A stretch of DNA of 64,000 nt. Origin: Rhodobacteraceae bacterium UBA6796. Its GTDB lineage: Bacteria > Pseudomonadota > Alphaproteobacteria > Rhodobacterales > Rhodobacteraceae. Below the pieces are notes generated by a model that did no database searches, was not told where the DNA came from, and saw only the letters and a list, made by a program, of their open reading frames with translations. A program made the translations under genes and the position numbers. Location of the stretch: contig DKFM01000005.1 in NCBI GenBank assembly GCA_002452815.1, forward strand, positions 62,001 to 126,000, written 5' to 3'. Numbering within the stretch: position 1 is the stretch's first letter; each line of letters starts with the position of its first letter. Of this stretch, positions 26,037 to 36,602 are shown in pieces.

Positions 26037-26642
26037 TTAGTCCGCAGGCTTGCGCCGAGAGATTTCCGAGGGGATCGAGAACATCGACGACCCCAGATCG
26101 ACGCCTTTCGTCAGATCACCGAGAATCACGGTGGTCTGCGACCCGCTGTCATCGGTAATCACCCATTGCCGCAGCTCGGTCGGTGCGGCGGTGAAAACCA
26201 GCTTGATCGAACCATATTCGGGATGCTCGGGGTCCTGCGCAATGACGCTGGTCGTCTTGGCATCCGCCGTGTGGCCGACAACCATCTTCGCCCGGCTCAG
26301 ATCGACATTCGCAGCCAGAATCAGGTTCAGCGGCGTCTTCGAAAGCGGATATTGCTCGGGGCCCGAGTTCGATTTCGGGTCGAAAATCGCTACCTGACCG
26401 CCGCCCGCCATCACCAGCGTCTTGTCGGAACTGTATTCGAACCGCGCCCGGCCGGGGCGTTTGATGAAAACCGTGCCGGTCGAAATCGAACCGTCGGCAT
26501 TGACCTGCGTGAACTCGGCCTGCGCAGTCTGCAGGCTGTTGAGATACCGCGAAATTTCGCCCAGCGAGATTTTCTCGGCAAAAGCCGGGACCGCAAGAGC
26601 GAGCGACAGGACGGGCGCGAGGGCGAAGCGAAGCATTTTCAT
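26037..26642 (-). CDS. lolA: Outer-membrane lipoprotein carrier protein LolA
   Basis: Periplasmic chaperone of 201 residues that carries lipoproteins from LolCDE to the outer membrane. A signal peptide (FALAPVLSLALAVPAFA) precedes a LolA-type domain: YLNSLQTAQAEFTQVNADGS, RPGRARFEY and VIFDPKS-like segments. A stable hairpin separates it from ftsK upstream, so it may have its own promoter, although lolA following ftsK is a common alphaproteobacterial arrangement. Confidence 0.9.
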   Translation of the reverse strand: MKMLRFALAPVLSLALAVPAFAEKISLGEISRYLNSLQTAQAEFTQVNADGSISTGTVFIKRPGRARFEYSSDKTLVMAGGGQVAIFDPKSNSGPEQYPLSKTPLNLILAANVDLSRAKMVVGHTADAKTTSVIAQDPEHPEYGSIKLVFTAAPTELRQWVITDDSGSQTTVILGDLTKGVDLGSSMFSIPSEISRRKPAD

Positions 26643-26673
26643 GGTTCCAATCTAATCTTTCGCGCTCAAAGCG

Positions 26674-26707
26674 AAAGCCCCGCCGGGGTCACATCCGACG
26701 GGGCTTT
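26674..26707 (-). terminator. Hairpin terminator between ftsK and lolA
   Basis: A 13-bp stem (26674-26686 with 26695-26707, one mismatch-free T-G wobble) with an 8-nt loop. On the minus strand it is followed by CTTTCGCTTT, a modest T-tract. It lies 22 nt after the ftsK stop and could end most ftsK transcripts or act as an attenuator before lolA. Confidence 0.7.
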
Positions 26708-26729
26708 CATCACGGTTTCGCGCGAAACC

Positions 26730-29700
26730 TTACTGTTCGGGCACCAGAATTTCGCGTTTGCCAACATGGTTGGCTGCCGAAACGATGCCCTGATCTTCCA
26801 TCTGTTCGACCAGACGCGCCGCCTTGTTGTAGCCGATCCCCAGTTTGCGCTGGATATACGAGGTCGAGCATTTGCGATCCTTGATCACGATCGCGACCGC
26901 CGTGTCGTAAAGCGCATTCTCGGCATCGTCGCCGCCGCCCAGACCCAGCACCGCGTCGATATCGCTTTCGCGGTCTTCGTCCACGCCCTCGACCACGCCC
27001 GACATGTAGGACGGCGGCCCGAAGGATTTCAGATGGTTCACGATTTCCTCGACCTCTTCGTCGCTGACAAAGGGGCCGTGGATGCGGGTGATGCGGCTGC
27101 CGGTGCCCATATAGAGCATGTCGCCCATGCCCAGCAGTTGTTCGGCGCCCATTTCCCCCAGGATCGTGCGGCTGTCGATCTTGGACGTGACCTGGAACGA
27201 GATCCGGGTCGGGAAGTTGGCCTTGATCGTGCCGGTGATGACATCGACCGAGGGCCGCTGCGTGGCCATGATGAGGTGGATACCCGAGGCGCGCGCCATC
27301 TGTGCCAGACGCTGGATGCAGGCTTCGATCTCCTTGCCGGCGACCATCATAAGGTCGGCCATCTCGTCCACGATCACGACGATATAGGGGATCGGCGCGG
27401 GCTGGAATTCATCGGTCTCGAAGATCGGCTCGCCGGTTTCCTCGTCGAACCCGGTCTGCACCGTGCGTTTGAACATCTCGCCCTTGGCCATCGCCTCGCG
27501 CACGCGGCCGTTGTAGCCCTCGATGTTGCGCACGCCCATCTTGGACATCTTGCGATAGCGTTCTTCCATCTCGCCCACGACCCATTTCAGCGCGACGACC
27601 GCCTTTTTCGGGTCGGTCACCACCGGGGACAGAAGGTGCGGGATACCGTCATAGACGCTGAGTTCCAGCATCTTCGGGTCGATCATGATCAGCCGGCATT
27701 CCTCGGGCGAAAGTTTATACAGCAGCGACAGGATCATCGTGTTGATCGCCACCGACTTGCCCGAGCCCGTGGTCCCCGCGATCAGCAGGTGGGGCATCTT
27801 GGCCAGGTTGGCGATGATCGGTTCGCCGCCGATATCCTTGCCGAGCGCAAGCGGCAGGCGCATGTTGCTGTCGCCGAAGTCGCGCGCCGAAAGAATCTCG
27901 CGCAGGACCACCTTTTCACGATGCGCATTGGGCAGTTCGATCCCGATGACCGACCGGCCCGGCACGGTGGACACCCGCGCCGACAGCGCCGACATCGAAC
28001 GGGCGATATCGTCGGCCAAGCCGATCACCCGGCTGGCCTTGAGGCCCGGCGCCGGTTCCAGCTCATACATCGTGACCACCGGCCCCGGACGGACCGAAAC
28101 GATCTCGCCCTTCACGCCGTAGTCATCCAGCACGTTTTCCAGCATCCGCGCGTTTTCTTCCAGCGCCTCGTCCGACAGGCTGTGACGCTGGATCGTGCCG
28201 GGGTTGGTCAGCAGGCTCAGCGGCGGCGCCTCATAGGCCGGATGTTCGGGCGCCTCGAACCGCAGCGCGGGCTGCGCCTCGGCCATCGCCTGTTTCGACG
28301 GCGCCACGGGTTTCTTGGCGGGCATCACCACGCGGCGTTCGGGCGTCGGCGCGGTCGGGATCACCTGCCGGTTCAGTTCGGCACGCGGATTGGCGATCAG
28401 GGGCGCGGGCATCGGCGGGATTTCATCGTCCAGCGCCGCAAAGGCGTTGGTGTCGAAATCATCCTCGGACGCCCATTCCTCTTGCGCCCAGTCCTGCTCG
28501 GTCCGGGGATCGGTGAGATCTTCACCATAAGCGGGGTCGGCGGCATAGCCATAGGCAACCGCATCATCCTCGGGTGCGAAGGCCTGCGCCGACTCGGGCG
28601 TCGGTGCGGGCGCGCGCAGCGTCGGCTGCGGGGTCTGCACCATGCCGGGCATGTAGCGCGGTTTGGCCTGCAGCGGCGGTTCGGTGCGCAGCACGGGCGC
28701 GGCGGCGGACTTCGTGCCGCGCGCCAGACGCGAGGCGACAGCGGCCAGAACCGACGCGGGGGCCGTGACAACGGGTTCCTCGACGCGCGGCGCGGCGCGC
28801 AACGGGGCGGCCATCACCGGGGCGGCAACGGCAGGCTCGGCATGCAGCGGCGCACTTGCGCGGGTTTTCACCGCCTGCGCAATGCGCGCCTTAATCCGGT
28901 CTTCGGACGGGGTCTGCGCCTCGCCATGGCTCCAGTCATAGCTGGTTTCGAACAATTCGGGTTCCAGTTCCTCGGGCGCGCGCATGGCCTCGGCGTCCAT
29001 AGGACGGCGAATGCGCGACAAGAGCGAGGGGCGCTCTGCCGTCATCGGCTGCGCGTAGGGGTCGGCATAGCGCGGCGCGTAATCGGCCTGCGCCGCGGCG
29101 GCCTGCTGTGCCTCCCAGGTCGCCAGATCGGCGGCCCGCTCGGCGGCCAGGGCACGGCGTTGGCGCGCACGTTCGGCGGCATCCTGCGCGGCGCGGACCG
29201 AAGCCACGGCGCCCTTGCCCAGCAGCGTCATCAGCGTGGCATAGACCGCGACCGAGCCCAGCATGAGGAACCGGAAAATCGCGCGCAATTCGCTGCGCTC
29301 GAACCCCAGAACGAAGGCGGCCATCGCCAGCGCCAGGGCGGCGAACACCACCGACATCAGTTTGAGCCCGACCGAGCCCGAAACCGGCGACATGCCCAGG
29401 ATCGACCCTGCGATCATATCGCCGAAATGGCCGCCCAGACCGAAGGCCTGCCCCCATTCCGCACCCGGCACCAGCAGCGCGGCATAAACCGACGCCAGCG
29501 CCACCGCGATCGGCAGGAACATCGCCCGCGCCATCGCGCGTTCTTCGCCGCGATGCGTGATGAAGCGCACACCCCAGGCCAGCAGCCCGGCCGGCAGCAG
29601 CCACGCCCCGTGCCCCACGATGACAAACAGCGGCGAGGCCAGCCCCGCGCCGATCCGACCAAGCCAGTTCTGCACCGGCTCATCCGAGACGGCCATCCAG

Positions 29701-29858
29701 CTCGGGTCTTCGGGGGAATAGCTGCCCAGCATCATCACCGCCAGAACGCCCAGAAACACCAGCGCCCCGCCCAGCAATTCCTTGCCGCGACGCTCCAGAA
29801 TGGCCTGCGTGTTCTGGTCCAGAAGCGGGTCGCGCTGCCTCACCTGATAGGATGCCAT
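26730..29858 (-). CDS. ftsK: DNA translocase FtsK
   Basis: Septal DNA pump of 1042 residues that resolves chromosome dimers and assists division. The N-terminal ~200 residues contain the four or so membrane helices; residues ~210-530 are a Pro/Ala/Glu-rich linker; the RecA-like motor carries Walker A GTTGSGKS (Lys701) and Walker [13 protein letters not shown]. The C-terminal gamma winged-helix domain ends in [21 protein letters not shown], which recognises KOPS. It lies 13 nt downstream of the aminotransferase gene. Confidence 0.96.
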   Translation of the reverse strand: MASYQVRQRDPLLDQNTQAILERRGKELLGGALVFLGVLAVMMLGSYSPEDPSWMAVSDEPVQNWLGRIGAGLASPLFVIVGHGAWLLPAGLLAWGVRFITHRGEERAMARAMFLPIAVALASVYAALLVPGAEWGQAFGLGGHFGDMIAGSILGMSPVSGSVGLKLMSVVFAALALAMAAFVLGFERSELRAIFRFLMLGSVAVYATLMTLLGKGAVASVRAAQDAAERARQRRALAAERAADLATWEAQQAAAAQADYAPRYADPYAQPMTAERPSLLSRIRRPMDAEAMRAPEELEPELFETSYDWSHGEAQTPSEDRIKARIAQAVKTRASAPLHAEPAVAAPVMAAPLRAAPRVEEPVVTAPASVLAAVASRLARGTKSAAAPVLRTEPPLQAKPRYMPGMVQTPQPTLRAPAPTPESAQAFAPEDDAVAYGYAADPAYGEDLTDPRTEQDWAQEEWASEDDFDTNAFAALDDEIPPMPAPLIANPRAELNRQVIPTAPTPERRVVMPAKKPVAPSKQAMAEAQPALRFEAPEHPAYEAPPLSLLTNPGTIQRHSLSDEALEENARMLENVLDDYGVKGEIVSVRPGPVVTMYELEPAPGLKASRVIGLADDIARSMSALSARVSTVPGRSVIGIELPNAHREKVVLREILSARDFGDSNMRLPLALGKDIGGEPIIANLAKMPHLLIAGTTGSGKSVAINTMILSLLYKLSPEECRLIMIDPKMLELSVYDGIPHLLSPVVTDPKKAVVALKWVVGEMEERYRKMSKMGVRNIEGYNGRVREAMAKGEMFKRTVQTGFDEETGEPIFETDEFQPAPIPYIVVIVDEMADLMMVAGKEIEACIQRLAQMARASGIHLIMATQRPSVDVITGTIKANFPTRISFQVTSKIDSRTILGEMGAEQLLGMGDMLYMGTGSRITRIHGPFVSDEEVEEIVNHLKSFGPPSYMSGVVEGVDEDRESDIDAVLGLGGGDDAENALYDTAVAIVIKDRKCSTSYIQRKLGIGYNKAARLVEQMEDQGIVSAANHVGKREILVPEQ

Positions 29859-29871
29859 CTTACCACCGTCC

Positions 29872-31050
29872 TCATTTATAGAGACAGTCGCGGAGCAAGA
29901 TCAGCCCGCGCTGCGTTTCTTCTTTTGGGGCGACCAAAGCCACCCGGATATATCCCTTGCCGGGGTTTTCCCCGTTCACATCGCGCGACAGATAGGCGCC
30001 GGGCAGAACCCGCACCCCGGTTTCGCGCCACAATTTCAGCGCCGCCGCCTCGCCATCCTCGACCGGAAGCCACAGGAAAAAGCCGGCATCGGGCAGGCGG
30101 AAACTGTTCACACCTGCGAAAACTTCTTCGGCAATCGCGTATTTCTCGGCGTAAAGGCGGCGGTTCTCGACCACATGCGCCTCGTCGGCCCAAGCCCGTT
30201 CGGACACGCGCTGGATCGGCAACGGCAGCGGCGCCCCCGCATAGGCGCGCAACTGGCGAATCCGGCGGATGCATTCGCGCCCACCCGCACAGAACCCCGA
30301 CCGCAACCCCGGCAGGTTGGAGCGTTTGGACAGCGAATGGAACACCACCACGCGTTCGGGGTCGTGGCCTTCGTCATTGGCCACTTCCAGCGCGCCGGGC
30401 GGCGGCGCGGTGCGCCACAGTTCGGAATAGCATTCGTCGGCAAAGATGATGAAATCGTGCTTCTCGGCCAGCGTCAGCAGCGCCGACAGATAGGCGCGCG
30501 ACGCCACCGCCCCCTGCGGATTGGCGGGCGAGCACAGATAGGCAATCGCGGTGCGGTCCAGAACTTCGGGCGGCAGGCTCGCATAATCGGGCAAAAATCC
30601 GGTCTCTTCGGTCGCGGGCACGAAAACGGCCTCGGCGCCCACCGTCGCGGCGGCCACGGCATAGACCTGATAGAACGGGTTCGGGATCAGGATGACCGGC
30701 TTTTGCCCGTTCTTCGCCTCGGGGCACAGCGCGATGGCCGCGTTGAACAGCCCTTCGCGGGTGCCGTTCAGCGCCATGATCCGGTCGGGCGCCACCTCGG
30801 CCCGGTAGCGCATCTTCAGCCAGGCCGAAATCGCCGACAGCAGCTCGGGCGTGCCGTCATTGGCCGGGTATTTGCCGAATTCGGCCAGGCTTTGCGCCAG
30901 AACCGGCCCGACGAAATCGGGCATCGCATGGCGCGGCTCGCCAATGGTCATGGCAATGGCCTCGCCGCCCGGAGCGTGCGAATCCAGAAGCCCCCGCAAC
31001 CGCGGGAACGCATATTCGGGCAGGTTCGAGAACCGCTCGGGAAATGCCAT
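29872..31050 (-). CDS. Class I/II PLP aminotransferase (DapC/aspartate aminotransferase-like)
   Basis: A 392-residue fold-type I aminotransferase. Pyridoxal lysine K242 is in [17 protein letters not shown], and the NPQG and DECYSE motifs are normal for class I/II enzymes. The sequence resembles proteins often annotated N-succinyldiaminopimelate aminotransferase, a lysine/peptidoglycan step; dapB elsewhere in this window belongs to that pathway. The ATG at 31050 is chosen for GAGG 6 nt upstream. Substrate remains inference. Confidence 0.82.
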   Translation of the reverse strand: MAFPERFSNLPEYAFPRLRGLLDSHAPGGEAIAMTIGEPRHAMPDFVGPVLAQSLAEFGKYPANDGTPELLSAISAWLKMRYRAEVAPDRIMALNGTREGLFNAAIALCPEAKNGQKPVILIPNPFYQVYAVAAATVGAEAVFVPATEETGFLPDYASLPPEVLDRTAIAYLCSPANPQGAVASRAYLSALLTLAEKHDFIIFADECYSELWRTAPPPGALEVANDEGHDPERVVVFHSLSKRSNLPGLRSGFCAGGRECIRRIRQLRAYAGAPLPLPIQRVSERAWADEAHVVENRRLYAEKYAIAEEVFAGVNSFRLPDAGFFLWLPVEDGEAAALKLWRETGVRVLPGAYLSRDVNGENPGKGYIRVALVAPKEETQRGLILLRDCLYK

Positions 31051-31170
31051 AACTTGCCTCATGTCTCGGGATCATTGCGCCCCGTTTGACAGACAGGTTA
31101 CCCAAGCGCGACGCGCACGTCCAGAAAAAGCGATGAATCCCCGGCGCTTGCCCACAGGAATTGTGGCATT

Positions 31171-32487
31171 TCAGTCAAGCGCCGCCTCCGCCGCCTGTCC
31201 CAACCGCAACAGACGTTCCTCGGCGCCCGGCGCGGCCATCAGGCTGATCCCGGTCATCGGCAGGCCGGTGGGCAGGGTCAGCACGCACAACCCGAAGATG
31301 TTGCCGATCCGGGTATTGCGCAGCGCCAACAGGTTTTCGGCGGCGAAATAGGCCGGGTCAGACAGCAGCCGCGCGGCATCGGGCGGCAGGATCGGCGCGG
31401 TCGGCACCAGCACCGCATCATAGCCCGCGACCGCCGCCAGATACTGCGCCCGATACTGATCGAGCGCGGCCCATGCGGCGACATAATCGGCGGCCAGAAC
31501 CCCGGCCCCGGTGCGGAAGCGTTCCAGAATGACCGGATACATCTTGTCCGGGGCTGCCTCGATCACGTCTTTCCACAGACCATAGGCCTCGGGCGCGAAC
31601 AGGACCCCCGACAGATCCATCGCGGGGGCGATCATCGGCAGGCTGCGGCGTTCGATCTGCGCGCCCGCGCGGGCAAGCCGGTCCACTGCGGCCTCGAACC
31701 CCTGCACGGGTTCCGCGCGGGCGCCGTCAAGGGGCAGGCCCTCCAGCACCAGCAATCGCGTGCCAGCCAGGGTGCTTTCGCGCAGATCGGGGGCCTTGCC
31801 CCCTTCGATCGCAGCCAGAACCAGGGCGCAATCCTCGACCGTGCGCGCCAGCGGGCCGATCGTGTCGAACTTGGCGCACAGCGGCACGACACCCTTGGTC
31901 GAGACCCGGCCATGCGTGGTCTTCAGGCCCACCAGATCGTTCCAGGCCGACGGGATGCGCACCGAACCGCCGGTGTCCGATCCCACCGCCGCCGCCGCCA
32001 GCCCCAGTGCCACCGAAACCGCCGCACCCGAACTTGACCCGCCCGGCGCAAGCTTCGGGTCGATGGCGTTGGGCGGCGTCGCCGTCATCGGGTTCACACC
32101 CAGCCCCGAAAACGCCAGTTCGGTCATATGCGTCTTGCCCAGACAGACGGTGCCCGCCAGCGTCGCCTGCGCCAGAACGGCGGCATCCGTCGCCGGCACC
32201 CGCCCCGCCAGCAATTGCGACCCGGCCTCGGTCGCGGTGCCCGCGCTGTCGAACAGATCCTTCCAGCTGAGCGCCACACCGTCCAACGGCCCGCGCAGAA
32301 CCCCCGCCCGCGCCCGGCCGCGCGCCGCCATTGCCTCGGCCCGCGCGCGTTCGGGCGTCAGGCGCGCGTAGACGTCCGGGATCGCCGCGACGGCCTCCAG
32401 ATAGGCCTCGATCTGATCGACCGGATCGAGCCTGCCCGCCGCAATCGCCCGCCCCTGTTCTGCCGCACTTGCCGAACGTCCCACCAT
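31171..32487 (-). CDS. Amidase signature family protein
   Basis: A 438-residue amidase hydrolysing an unidentified amide. The Ser-cisSer-Lys triad can be read as K76 (ALSWKDLFDS), the cis-Ser within GGSSSGAAVSVA (151-153) and S175 (GSDTGGSVRIPSA). The ATG at 32487 has AAGGAG 6 nt upstream and replaces a longer start at 32505. It is too divergent in context for GatA: no gatC or gatB is nearby. It is divergent from the UbiH-type gene. Confidence 0.88.
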   Translation of the reverse strand: MVGRSASAAEQGRAIAAGRLDPVDQIEAYLEAVAAIPDVYARLTPERARAEAMAARGRARAGVLRGPLDGVALSWKDLFDSAGTATEAGSQLLAGRVPATDAAVLAQATLAGTVCLGKTHMTELAFSGLGVNPMTATPPNAIDPKLAPGGSSSGAAVSVALGLAAAAVGSDTGGSVRIPSAWNDLVGLKTTHGRVSTKGVVPLCAKFDTIGPLARTVEDCALVLAAIEGGKAPDLRESTLAGTRLLVLEGLPLDGARAEPVQGFEAAVDRLARAGAQIERRSLPMIAPAMDLSGVLFAPEAYGLWKDVIEAAPDKMYPVILERFRTGAGVLAADYVAAWAALDQYRAQYLAAVAGYDAVLVPTAPILPPDAARLLSDPAYFAAENLLALRNTRIGNIFGLCVLTLPTGLPMTGISLMAAPGAEERLLRLGQAAEAALD

Positions 32488-32570
32488 CGCGCACTCCTTT
32501 TTCATCCCGGCGCGAGGCTAGCGACAAGGCCGCGCATGGACAATCCCGCACGGCACGGCATAGTAGCGCC

Positions 32571-33797
32571 ATGAAACACGATTCCGATGTCTTGATCGCG
32601 GGCGGAGGGCTGAATGGCCCGGCCTTGGCACTGGCTCTGGCGCAAGCGGGATTGCGGGTGACGGTGATTGACGCCGCCCCCGCGCGGGCCCGGGCCGATG
32701 ACGCCTTCGACGGGCGCGCCTATGCGCTGGCGATCGCCTCGCAAAAGCTGTTGGCGGCAATCGGCGTCTGGCCTGCGGTGGCCGAACACGCCCAGCCGAT
32801 GATGGAGGTCAAGGCCTCGGGCGGCGAGGCAGGCGAAGGCGGCGCGCCGTTCTTTTTGCATTTCGACAGCCGCGAACTGGATCAGTCGCCGGTCGGCTAC
32901 ATGCTGGAAGACCGCTATCTGTATCGCGCCTTTCTGGACGCGATGCAGGCCGCGCCCGGCATCACGCTGATTCAGGCGACCTCGGTCATCGCGCAACAGG
33001 TCGTGCCCGGCGGCATCAGTGTCACCCTGTCCGACGGTCGCGCGTTGAGCGCGCGCCTGCTGGTCGGGGCCGACGGGCGCCGCTCGGGCGTGGCGGAACG
33101 CGCGGGCATCGGGCGCGAGGGCTGGGGCTATGGCCAGACCGCGCTGGTCGCGGCCATCGACCACGAGCTGCCCCATAACGGCATTGCGCATCAGTTCTTC
33201 ATGCCTTCCGGCCCGCTGGCGATCCTGCCGCTGCCCGGCAATCGCAGCTCGATTGTCTGGAGCGAGACCGACGACAACGCCCGCACCATCGCCGCGCTGT
33301 CGGACGAGGATTTTCTGGCCATCCTGCGCCCGCGTTTTGGCGATTTTCTGGGCAAGATCAGTCTGGCGGGTCCGCGCTTCAGCTATCCGCTGAACCTGAC
33401 GCTGGCACGCGCCTATGCGGCGCCGCGCGTGGCGCTGATCGGCGACGCGGCGCATGGCGTGCATCCGATTGCGGGGCAAGGGCTGAACCTCGGGCTGCGC
33501 GATGTGGGTGCCCTGGCCGAAATCGTGGTCGAGGCGATGCGGCGGGGCGAAGACATCGGCGCGCTGGATGTTCTGGAACGCTATCAGGGCTGGCGGCGGT
33601 TCGATTCCACCGCGCTCGCGCTCGGGATGGATTCTGTCAACAAGCTGTTTTCGAACAGAAACCCCATCCTTCGGGCGGGGCGTGACCTGGGCATGGGCTT
33701 GGTCAATGCGATCCCCGCGCTGCGGCGGGGTTTCATGCGGCAGGCCGCGGGCCTGTCCGGCCCCCTGCCCCGGCTGTTGCAGGGCCGTCCGCTTTAA
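32571..33797 (+). CDS. UbiH/UbiF-type FAD-dependent hydroxylase (ubiquinone biosynthesis)
   Basis: Flavin monooxygenase of 408 residues expected to hydroxylate the aromatic ring of a ubiquinone precursor. FAD motif [17 protein letters not shown] lies at the N-terminus, [14 protein letters not shown] is the DG motif, and [23 protein letters not shown] is the second FAD motif and UbiH-family signature. The start at 32571 yields the canonical [13 protein letters not shown]. Which ring position is modified cannot be told from sequence alone. The 3' end overlaps the Trm112-like gene by 4 nt. Confidence 0.9.
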   Translation: MKHDSDVLIAGGGLNGPALALALAQAGLRVTVIDAAPARARADDAFDGRAYALAIASQKLLAAIGVWPAVAEHAQPMMEVKASGGEAGEGGAPFFLHFDSRELDQSPVGYMLEDRYLYRAFLDAMQAAPGITLIQATSVIAQQVVPGGISVTLSDGRALSARLLVGADGRRSGVAERAGIGREGWGYGQTALVAAIDHELPHNGIAHQFFMPSGPLAILPLPGNRSSIVWSETDDNARTIAALSDEDFLAILRPRFGDFLGKISLAGPRFSYPLNLTLARAYAAPRVALIGDAAHGVHPIAGQGLNLGLRDVGALAEIVVEAMRRGEDIGALDVLERYQGWRRFDSTALALGMDSVNKLFSNRNPILRAGRDLGMGLVNAIPALRRGFMRQAAGLSGPLPRLLQGRPL

Positions 33798-33991
33798 TCC
33801 AGCGGGCGCGCCTCGTCGGCCAGCAGGATCGGAATGCCGCCGCGGATCGGATAGGCCAGTTTCGCCGCCTTCGACACCAGTTCCTGCCGCTCGGCATCAT
33901 AGGTCAGCACCGCCTGCGTCAGCGGACAAACGAGCGCCTCCAGCATCCGGCGATCGAAAAGCGGCTTGTCCTGAGGCAGATCGTCACTCAT
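33794..33991 (-). CDS. Trm112 family protein (YcaR-like)
   Basis: A 65-residue protein of the Trm112/YcaR group: [17 protein letters not shown] followed by [21 protein letters not shown]. Family members are zinc-binding partners of methyltransferases or of unknown role. Only one of the usual zinc cysteines is kept (LVCP); the second and third positions are Thr and Ser. The start at 33991 overlaps the LON-domain gene stop (ATGA). Confidence 0.82.
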   Translation of the reverse strand: MSDDLPQDKPLFDRRMLEALVCPLTQAVLTYDAERQELVSKAAKLAYPIRGGIPILLADEARPLD

Positions 33992-34629
33992 TGCAGCTTG
34001 TCCTCTCCGCCCCGGCAGCGCAGCGCAAATTCCATCAGGGTCACCAGCGTCTCGCGCCGACTGACCAGATCGGGCGCCTCCAGCAGCGCCTGCTTGTCCT
34101 CGGGGTCCAACGGCAAAAGCATCGCCAGCGAGTTGATCAGCAACTCGTCCTCGGCGTCTTTCAGCGTGTCCCAATCGGTGTCGAGCCCCTGCGCCTCGAA
34201 ATAACGGCACAACAGATCCATGAACGGCACACGTTCGAAACCCGGGTCATGTTCGGCACGCCCCAGATCGCGCGCGAAATCGGCCCAGGACACCTGCGCA
34301 CGGATATAGGGGGTGAACCCGCCAATCTCGCGCAGCAGCCGGAATCGCGAGATCCCCGACAGGGTAATCATGTAGCGCCCGTCCTCGGTCTCGGAAAATC
34401 CGGTTAGCCGCCCGGCACAGCCGATGCTGTTCATGCGCGGCGCGCCATCGCGGCTTTTGCAGGGCTGGATCATCCCGATCAGCCGGTGCGGCGTCTTCAG
34501 GCAATCCTCGACCATCTGCAGATAGCGCGGCTCGAAGATATGCAGCGGCAAACGCCCCCGGGGCAACAGCAGCGCCCCGGGCAGCGGAAACAGCGGAATG
34601 GTTTCAGGCAGGTCGGCGGCTTTGATCAT
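33988..34629 (-). CDS. LON peptidase substrate-binding (N-terminal) domain protein
   Basis: A 213-residue stand-alone LON-N domain protein without ATPase or protease parts. It starts with the diagnostic [26 protein letters not shown] and continues with GCAGRL and the [12 protein letters not shown] segment. Function is unknown; the gene is coupled to the Trm112-like gene downstream and lies 26 nt from the thioredoxin/TPR gene upstream. ATG at 34629 is preferred over the GTG at 34638. Confidence 0.87.
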   Translation of the reverse strand: MIKAADLPETIPLFPLPGALLLPRGRLPLHIFEPRYLQMVEDCLKTPHRLIGMIQPCKSRDGAPRMNSIGCAGRLTGFSETEDGRYMITLSGISRFRLLREIGGFTPYIRAQVSWADFARDLGRAEHDPGFERVPFMDLLCRYFEAQGLDTDWDTLKDAEDELLINSLAMLLPLDPEDKQALLEAPDLVSRRETLVTLMEFALRCRGGEDKLQ

Positions 34630-34655
34630 GCCCAACACCTAGCGCGCCCGGACGA

Positions 34656-35567
34656 TCAGGCAAATATCATCGACGACAGGCGGCGGCGGCCCTTTGCCGC
34701 AATCGGATCGTTCGGCTTGAGCGCATCGAAAATCGTGAAGAGCTGCGTTTTCGCGGCGCCGTCGTTCCATTCGCGATCACGTCGGAAAAGTTCGAGCAGC
34801 TGCTCGACCGCCTCTTCGACCTGCCCCGCCGCATGCAGCGCCTGCGCATAATCGAAGCGCGCCTGATGATCGGCCGGGTCGGCCTCGACCGCGGCTTTCA
34901 GCGTATCAAGCGGCCCGGCCTTCTGCGCCTGCTTGGCCAGCGCAAGCTGGGCCCGCGCGGCCTCGACCGGGGCGGAAGTGGCGATCTTTGCGGGCACACC
35001 TGCAAGGAAGGTTTCCGCCTGATCCAGATCGTTCAGCGCCAGATGCGCACGGATCAACCCGCCATAGGCCTCGGCGCTGTCCGGGTCTTCACCCAGGATC
35101 GCGGCGAAGGTTTCGGCCGCATCAACCGCGGCACCTTCGCTCAGCATTTCCTCGGCCGCGGCAATCGCATCGGCCAAGCCACCGTCGCCCGCCATCGCGG
35201 CCAGCTTCTCGACGAATTTCTTCAGTTCAGAGGCCGGCAAAGCCCCCTGAAAGCCGTCGACCGCCTGCCCCTGCCAGAAGGCATAGACCGTCGGGATCGA
35301 CTGCACCCGCATCTGCCCCGCGATCATCTGGTTTTCGTCGACGTTGACCTTGGCCATGACGACCTTGCCCTTCGCCTCGGTCACCGCGGCTTCCAGCGCC
35401 GGGCCCAGCTGGCGACACGGGCCGCACCACGGCGCCCAGAAATCGACGATCACCGGAACGGTCATCGACTTGTCGACCACCTCGGCCATGAAGTTGGCCT
35501 CTGTCACGTCAAAGACCAGATCGGCAGGCGTCGGGGATGCGGCGGGTTTTGCGTCGTTACCAAACAT
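34656..35567 (-). CDS. Thioredoxin-TPR protein, CnoX/YbbN family
   Basis: A 303-residue co-chaperone-type protein: an N-terminal thioredoxin domain (residues ~15-125) and a C-terminal TPR-like region (residues ~130-300). Unlike E. coli YbbN (SQHC), it keeps a redox-active W-C48-G-P-C51, so it may be an active disulfide reductase. In other bacteria CnoX protects clients from oxidation and hands them to GroEL. It heads a small minus-strand set with the LON-domain and Trm112-like genes. Confidence 0.88.
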   Translation of the reverse strand: MFGNDAKPAASPTPADLVFDVTEANFMAEVVDKSMTVPVIVDFWAPWCGPCRQLGPALEAAVTEAKGKVVMAKVNVDENQMIAGQMRVQSIPTVYAFWQGQAVDGFQGALPASELKKFVEKLAAMAGDGGLADAIAAAEEMLSEGAAVDAAETFAAILGEDPDSAEAYGGLIRAHLALNDLDQAETFLAGVPAKIATSAPVEAARAQLALAKQAQKAGPLDTLKAAVEADPADHQARFDYAQALHAAGQVEEAVEQLLELFRRDREWNDGAAKTQLFTIFDALKPNDPIAAKGRRRLSSMIFA

Positions 35568-35642
35568 GTCTCGCTCCTTTCGGATTGGGTTGCCCCCTAT
35601 ATGCGCGCGAGCAGCCGCCGCGCCAAGGGGCGGTGCGGGGGC

Positions 35643-36431
35643 TTACAGATCAAATGTCGCGAAAACCGGCGCGTGGTCCGAAGGTTGCTCCCACCCCCGC
35701 GCGGCGCGCAACACGCGGCTGCCATGCGCCGCGTTGGAAATATCGGGCGTGGCCCAGATGTGATCGAGCCTGCGGCCCTTGTCGGCAGCGTCCCAGTCCT
35801 TGGCACGATAAGACCACCACGAATACAGCAGACCCTGCGGGATATCCTGCCGGGTGATGTCGACCCAGTTCCCGGCATCCTGAGTCTGCGCCAGATGCTC
35901 GACCTCGATCGGGGTGTGGCTGACGATTTTCAGCAGGCTCTTGTGGTTCCACACATCGTCTTCGCGCGGCGCGATGTTCAGATCGCCCACCAGGATCGCC
36001 TTTTCGGGGCGGTCAGCAAAGAAATCGTCGCGCATATGGGTCAGGAAATCGAGCTTCTGACCGAATTTCTCGTTCACCGTGCGGTCGGGGATGTCGCCGC
36101 CTGCGGGGACATAGAAATTGTGGATTGTGACGCCGTTTTCCAGCCGCCCGGCGACATGGCGCGCGTGCCCAAGACCCGCGTAATCCCCCGCCGCAACCTC
36201 GGTGATCGGCAGTTTCGACAGGATCGCCACGCCGTTATAGCCCTTCTGCCCGCGCGCAACCATGTGGCGGTACCCCAGGGCATGGAACTGCTCGAGCGGG
36301 ATCTTGTCGACCGGGCTTTTGCATTCCTGCAGGCACAGAACATCGGGGGCTTCTTCGGTCATCAGCTTGCACACCAGCGCTTCGCGCAGGCGGACCGAAT
36401 TGATGTTCCAGGTGGCGAGGGTGAAACTCAT
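35643..36431 (-). CDS. xthA: Exodeoxyribonuclease III (AP endonuclease)
   Basis: Base-excision repair enzyme of 262 residues cutting abasic sites and trimming 3' blocked ends. The exonuclease/endonuclease/phosphatase motifs are visible: LATWNINSVRLR, VLCLQECKS (metal Glu), GYNGVAILSK, LVGDLNIAP, the WSYR-D-rich RLDHIWATP segment and SDHAPVFATF (catalytic His). The ATG at 36431 is preceded by GGAGAG and removes a non-conserved N-terminal extension. A copy of the dispersed repeat lies upstream. Confidence 0.92.
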   Translation of the reverse strand: MSFTLATWNINSVRLREALVCKLMTEEAPDVLCLQECKSPVDKIPLEQFHALGYRHMVARGQKGYNGVAILSKLPITEVAAGDYAGLGHARHVAGRLENGVTIHNFYVPAGGDIPDRTVNEKFGQKLDFLTHMRDDFFADRPEKAILVGDLNIAPREDDVWNHKSLLKIVSHTPIEVEHLAQTQDAGNWVDITRQDIPQGLLYSWWSYRAKDWDAADKGRRLDHIWATPDISNAAHGSRVLRAARGWEQPSDHAPVFATFDL

Positions 36432-36508
36432 GCGCGCTCTCCGTGTCAGGCGGCGCGATACTGGCCCGGGTGGCGCGCAAGGGCAACCCGATTGCTGCGA
36501 CACGCACG

Positions 36509-36586
36509 CCGGGGGTTTTGCACCCCCGGACCCCCGCAGAGTATTTGAACCAAGAAGAAGGGGATTTCTTCTTGGCCCAAATACTC
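36509..36586 (-). repeat. Dispersed intergenic repeat, copy 1 (full form plus inverted copy)
   Basis: Read on the minus strand: an A/T-rich box (36559-36539, TTCTTCTTGGttCAAATACT), then GGGGGTCC, then a hairpin with 7-bp arms CCGGGGG/CCCCCGG (36509-36529). An inverted second copy of the A/T-rich box lies at 36566-36586, so the two boxes can pair. It fills the gap between the aldehyde dehydrogenase stop and xthA. The same family recurs at 44.9, 48.0, 53.1, 60.6 and 63.0 kb. A terminator role is plausible. Confidence 0.75.
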
Positions 36587-36602
36587 AAAATCCCGGCCGG
36601 AT

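Noticed and set aside
26166..30449. A 1,427-codon open frame on the plus strand
   Set aside because: It lies antisense to lolA, ftsK and the aminotransferase, is rich in His/Arg/Gln/Gly, and has no recognisable domain. Such frames are expected opposite GC-rich genes with strong third-position bias.
31171..32487. GatA subunit of Glu-tRNA amidotransferase
   Set aside because: The amidase signature is present but gatB and gatC are not adjacent and the length and surroundings suit a general amidase better.
33590..33625. tRNA T-loop-like sequence (GGTTCGATTCC)
   Set aside because: It lies inside the UbiH-type coding frame and no acceptor stem, D-arm or anticodon arm can be folded around it.
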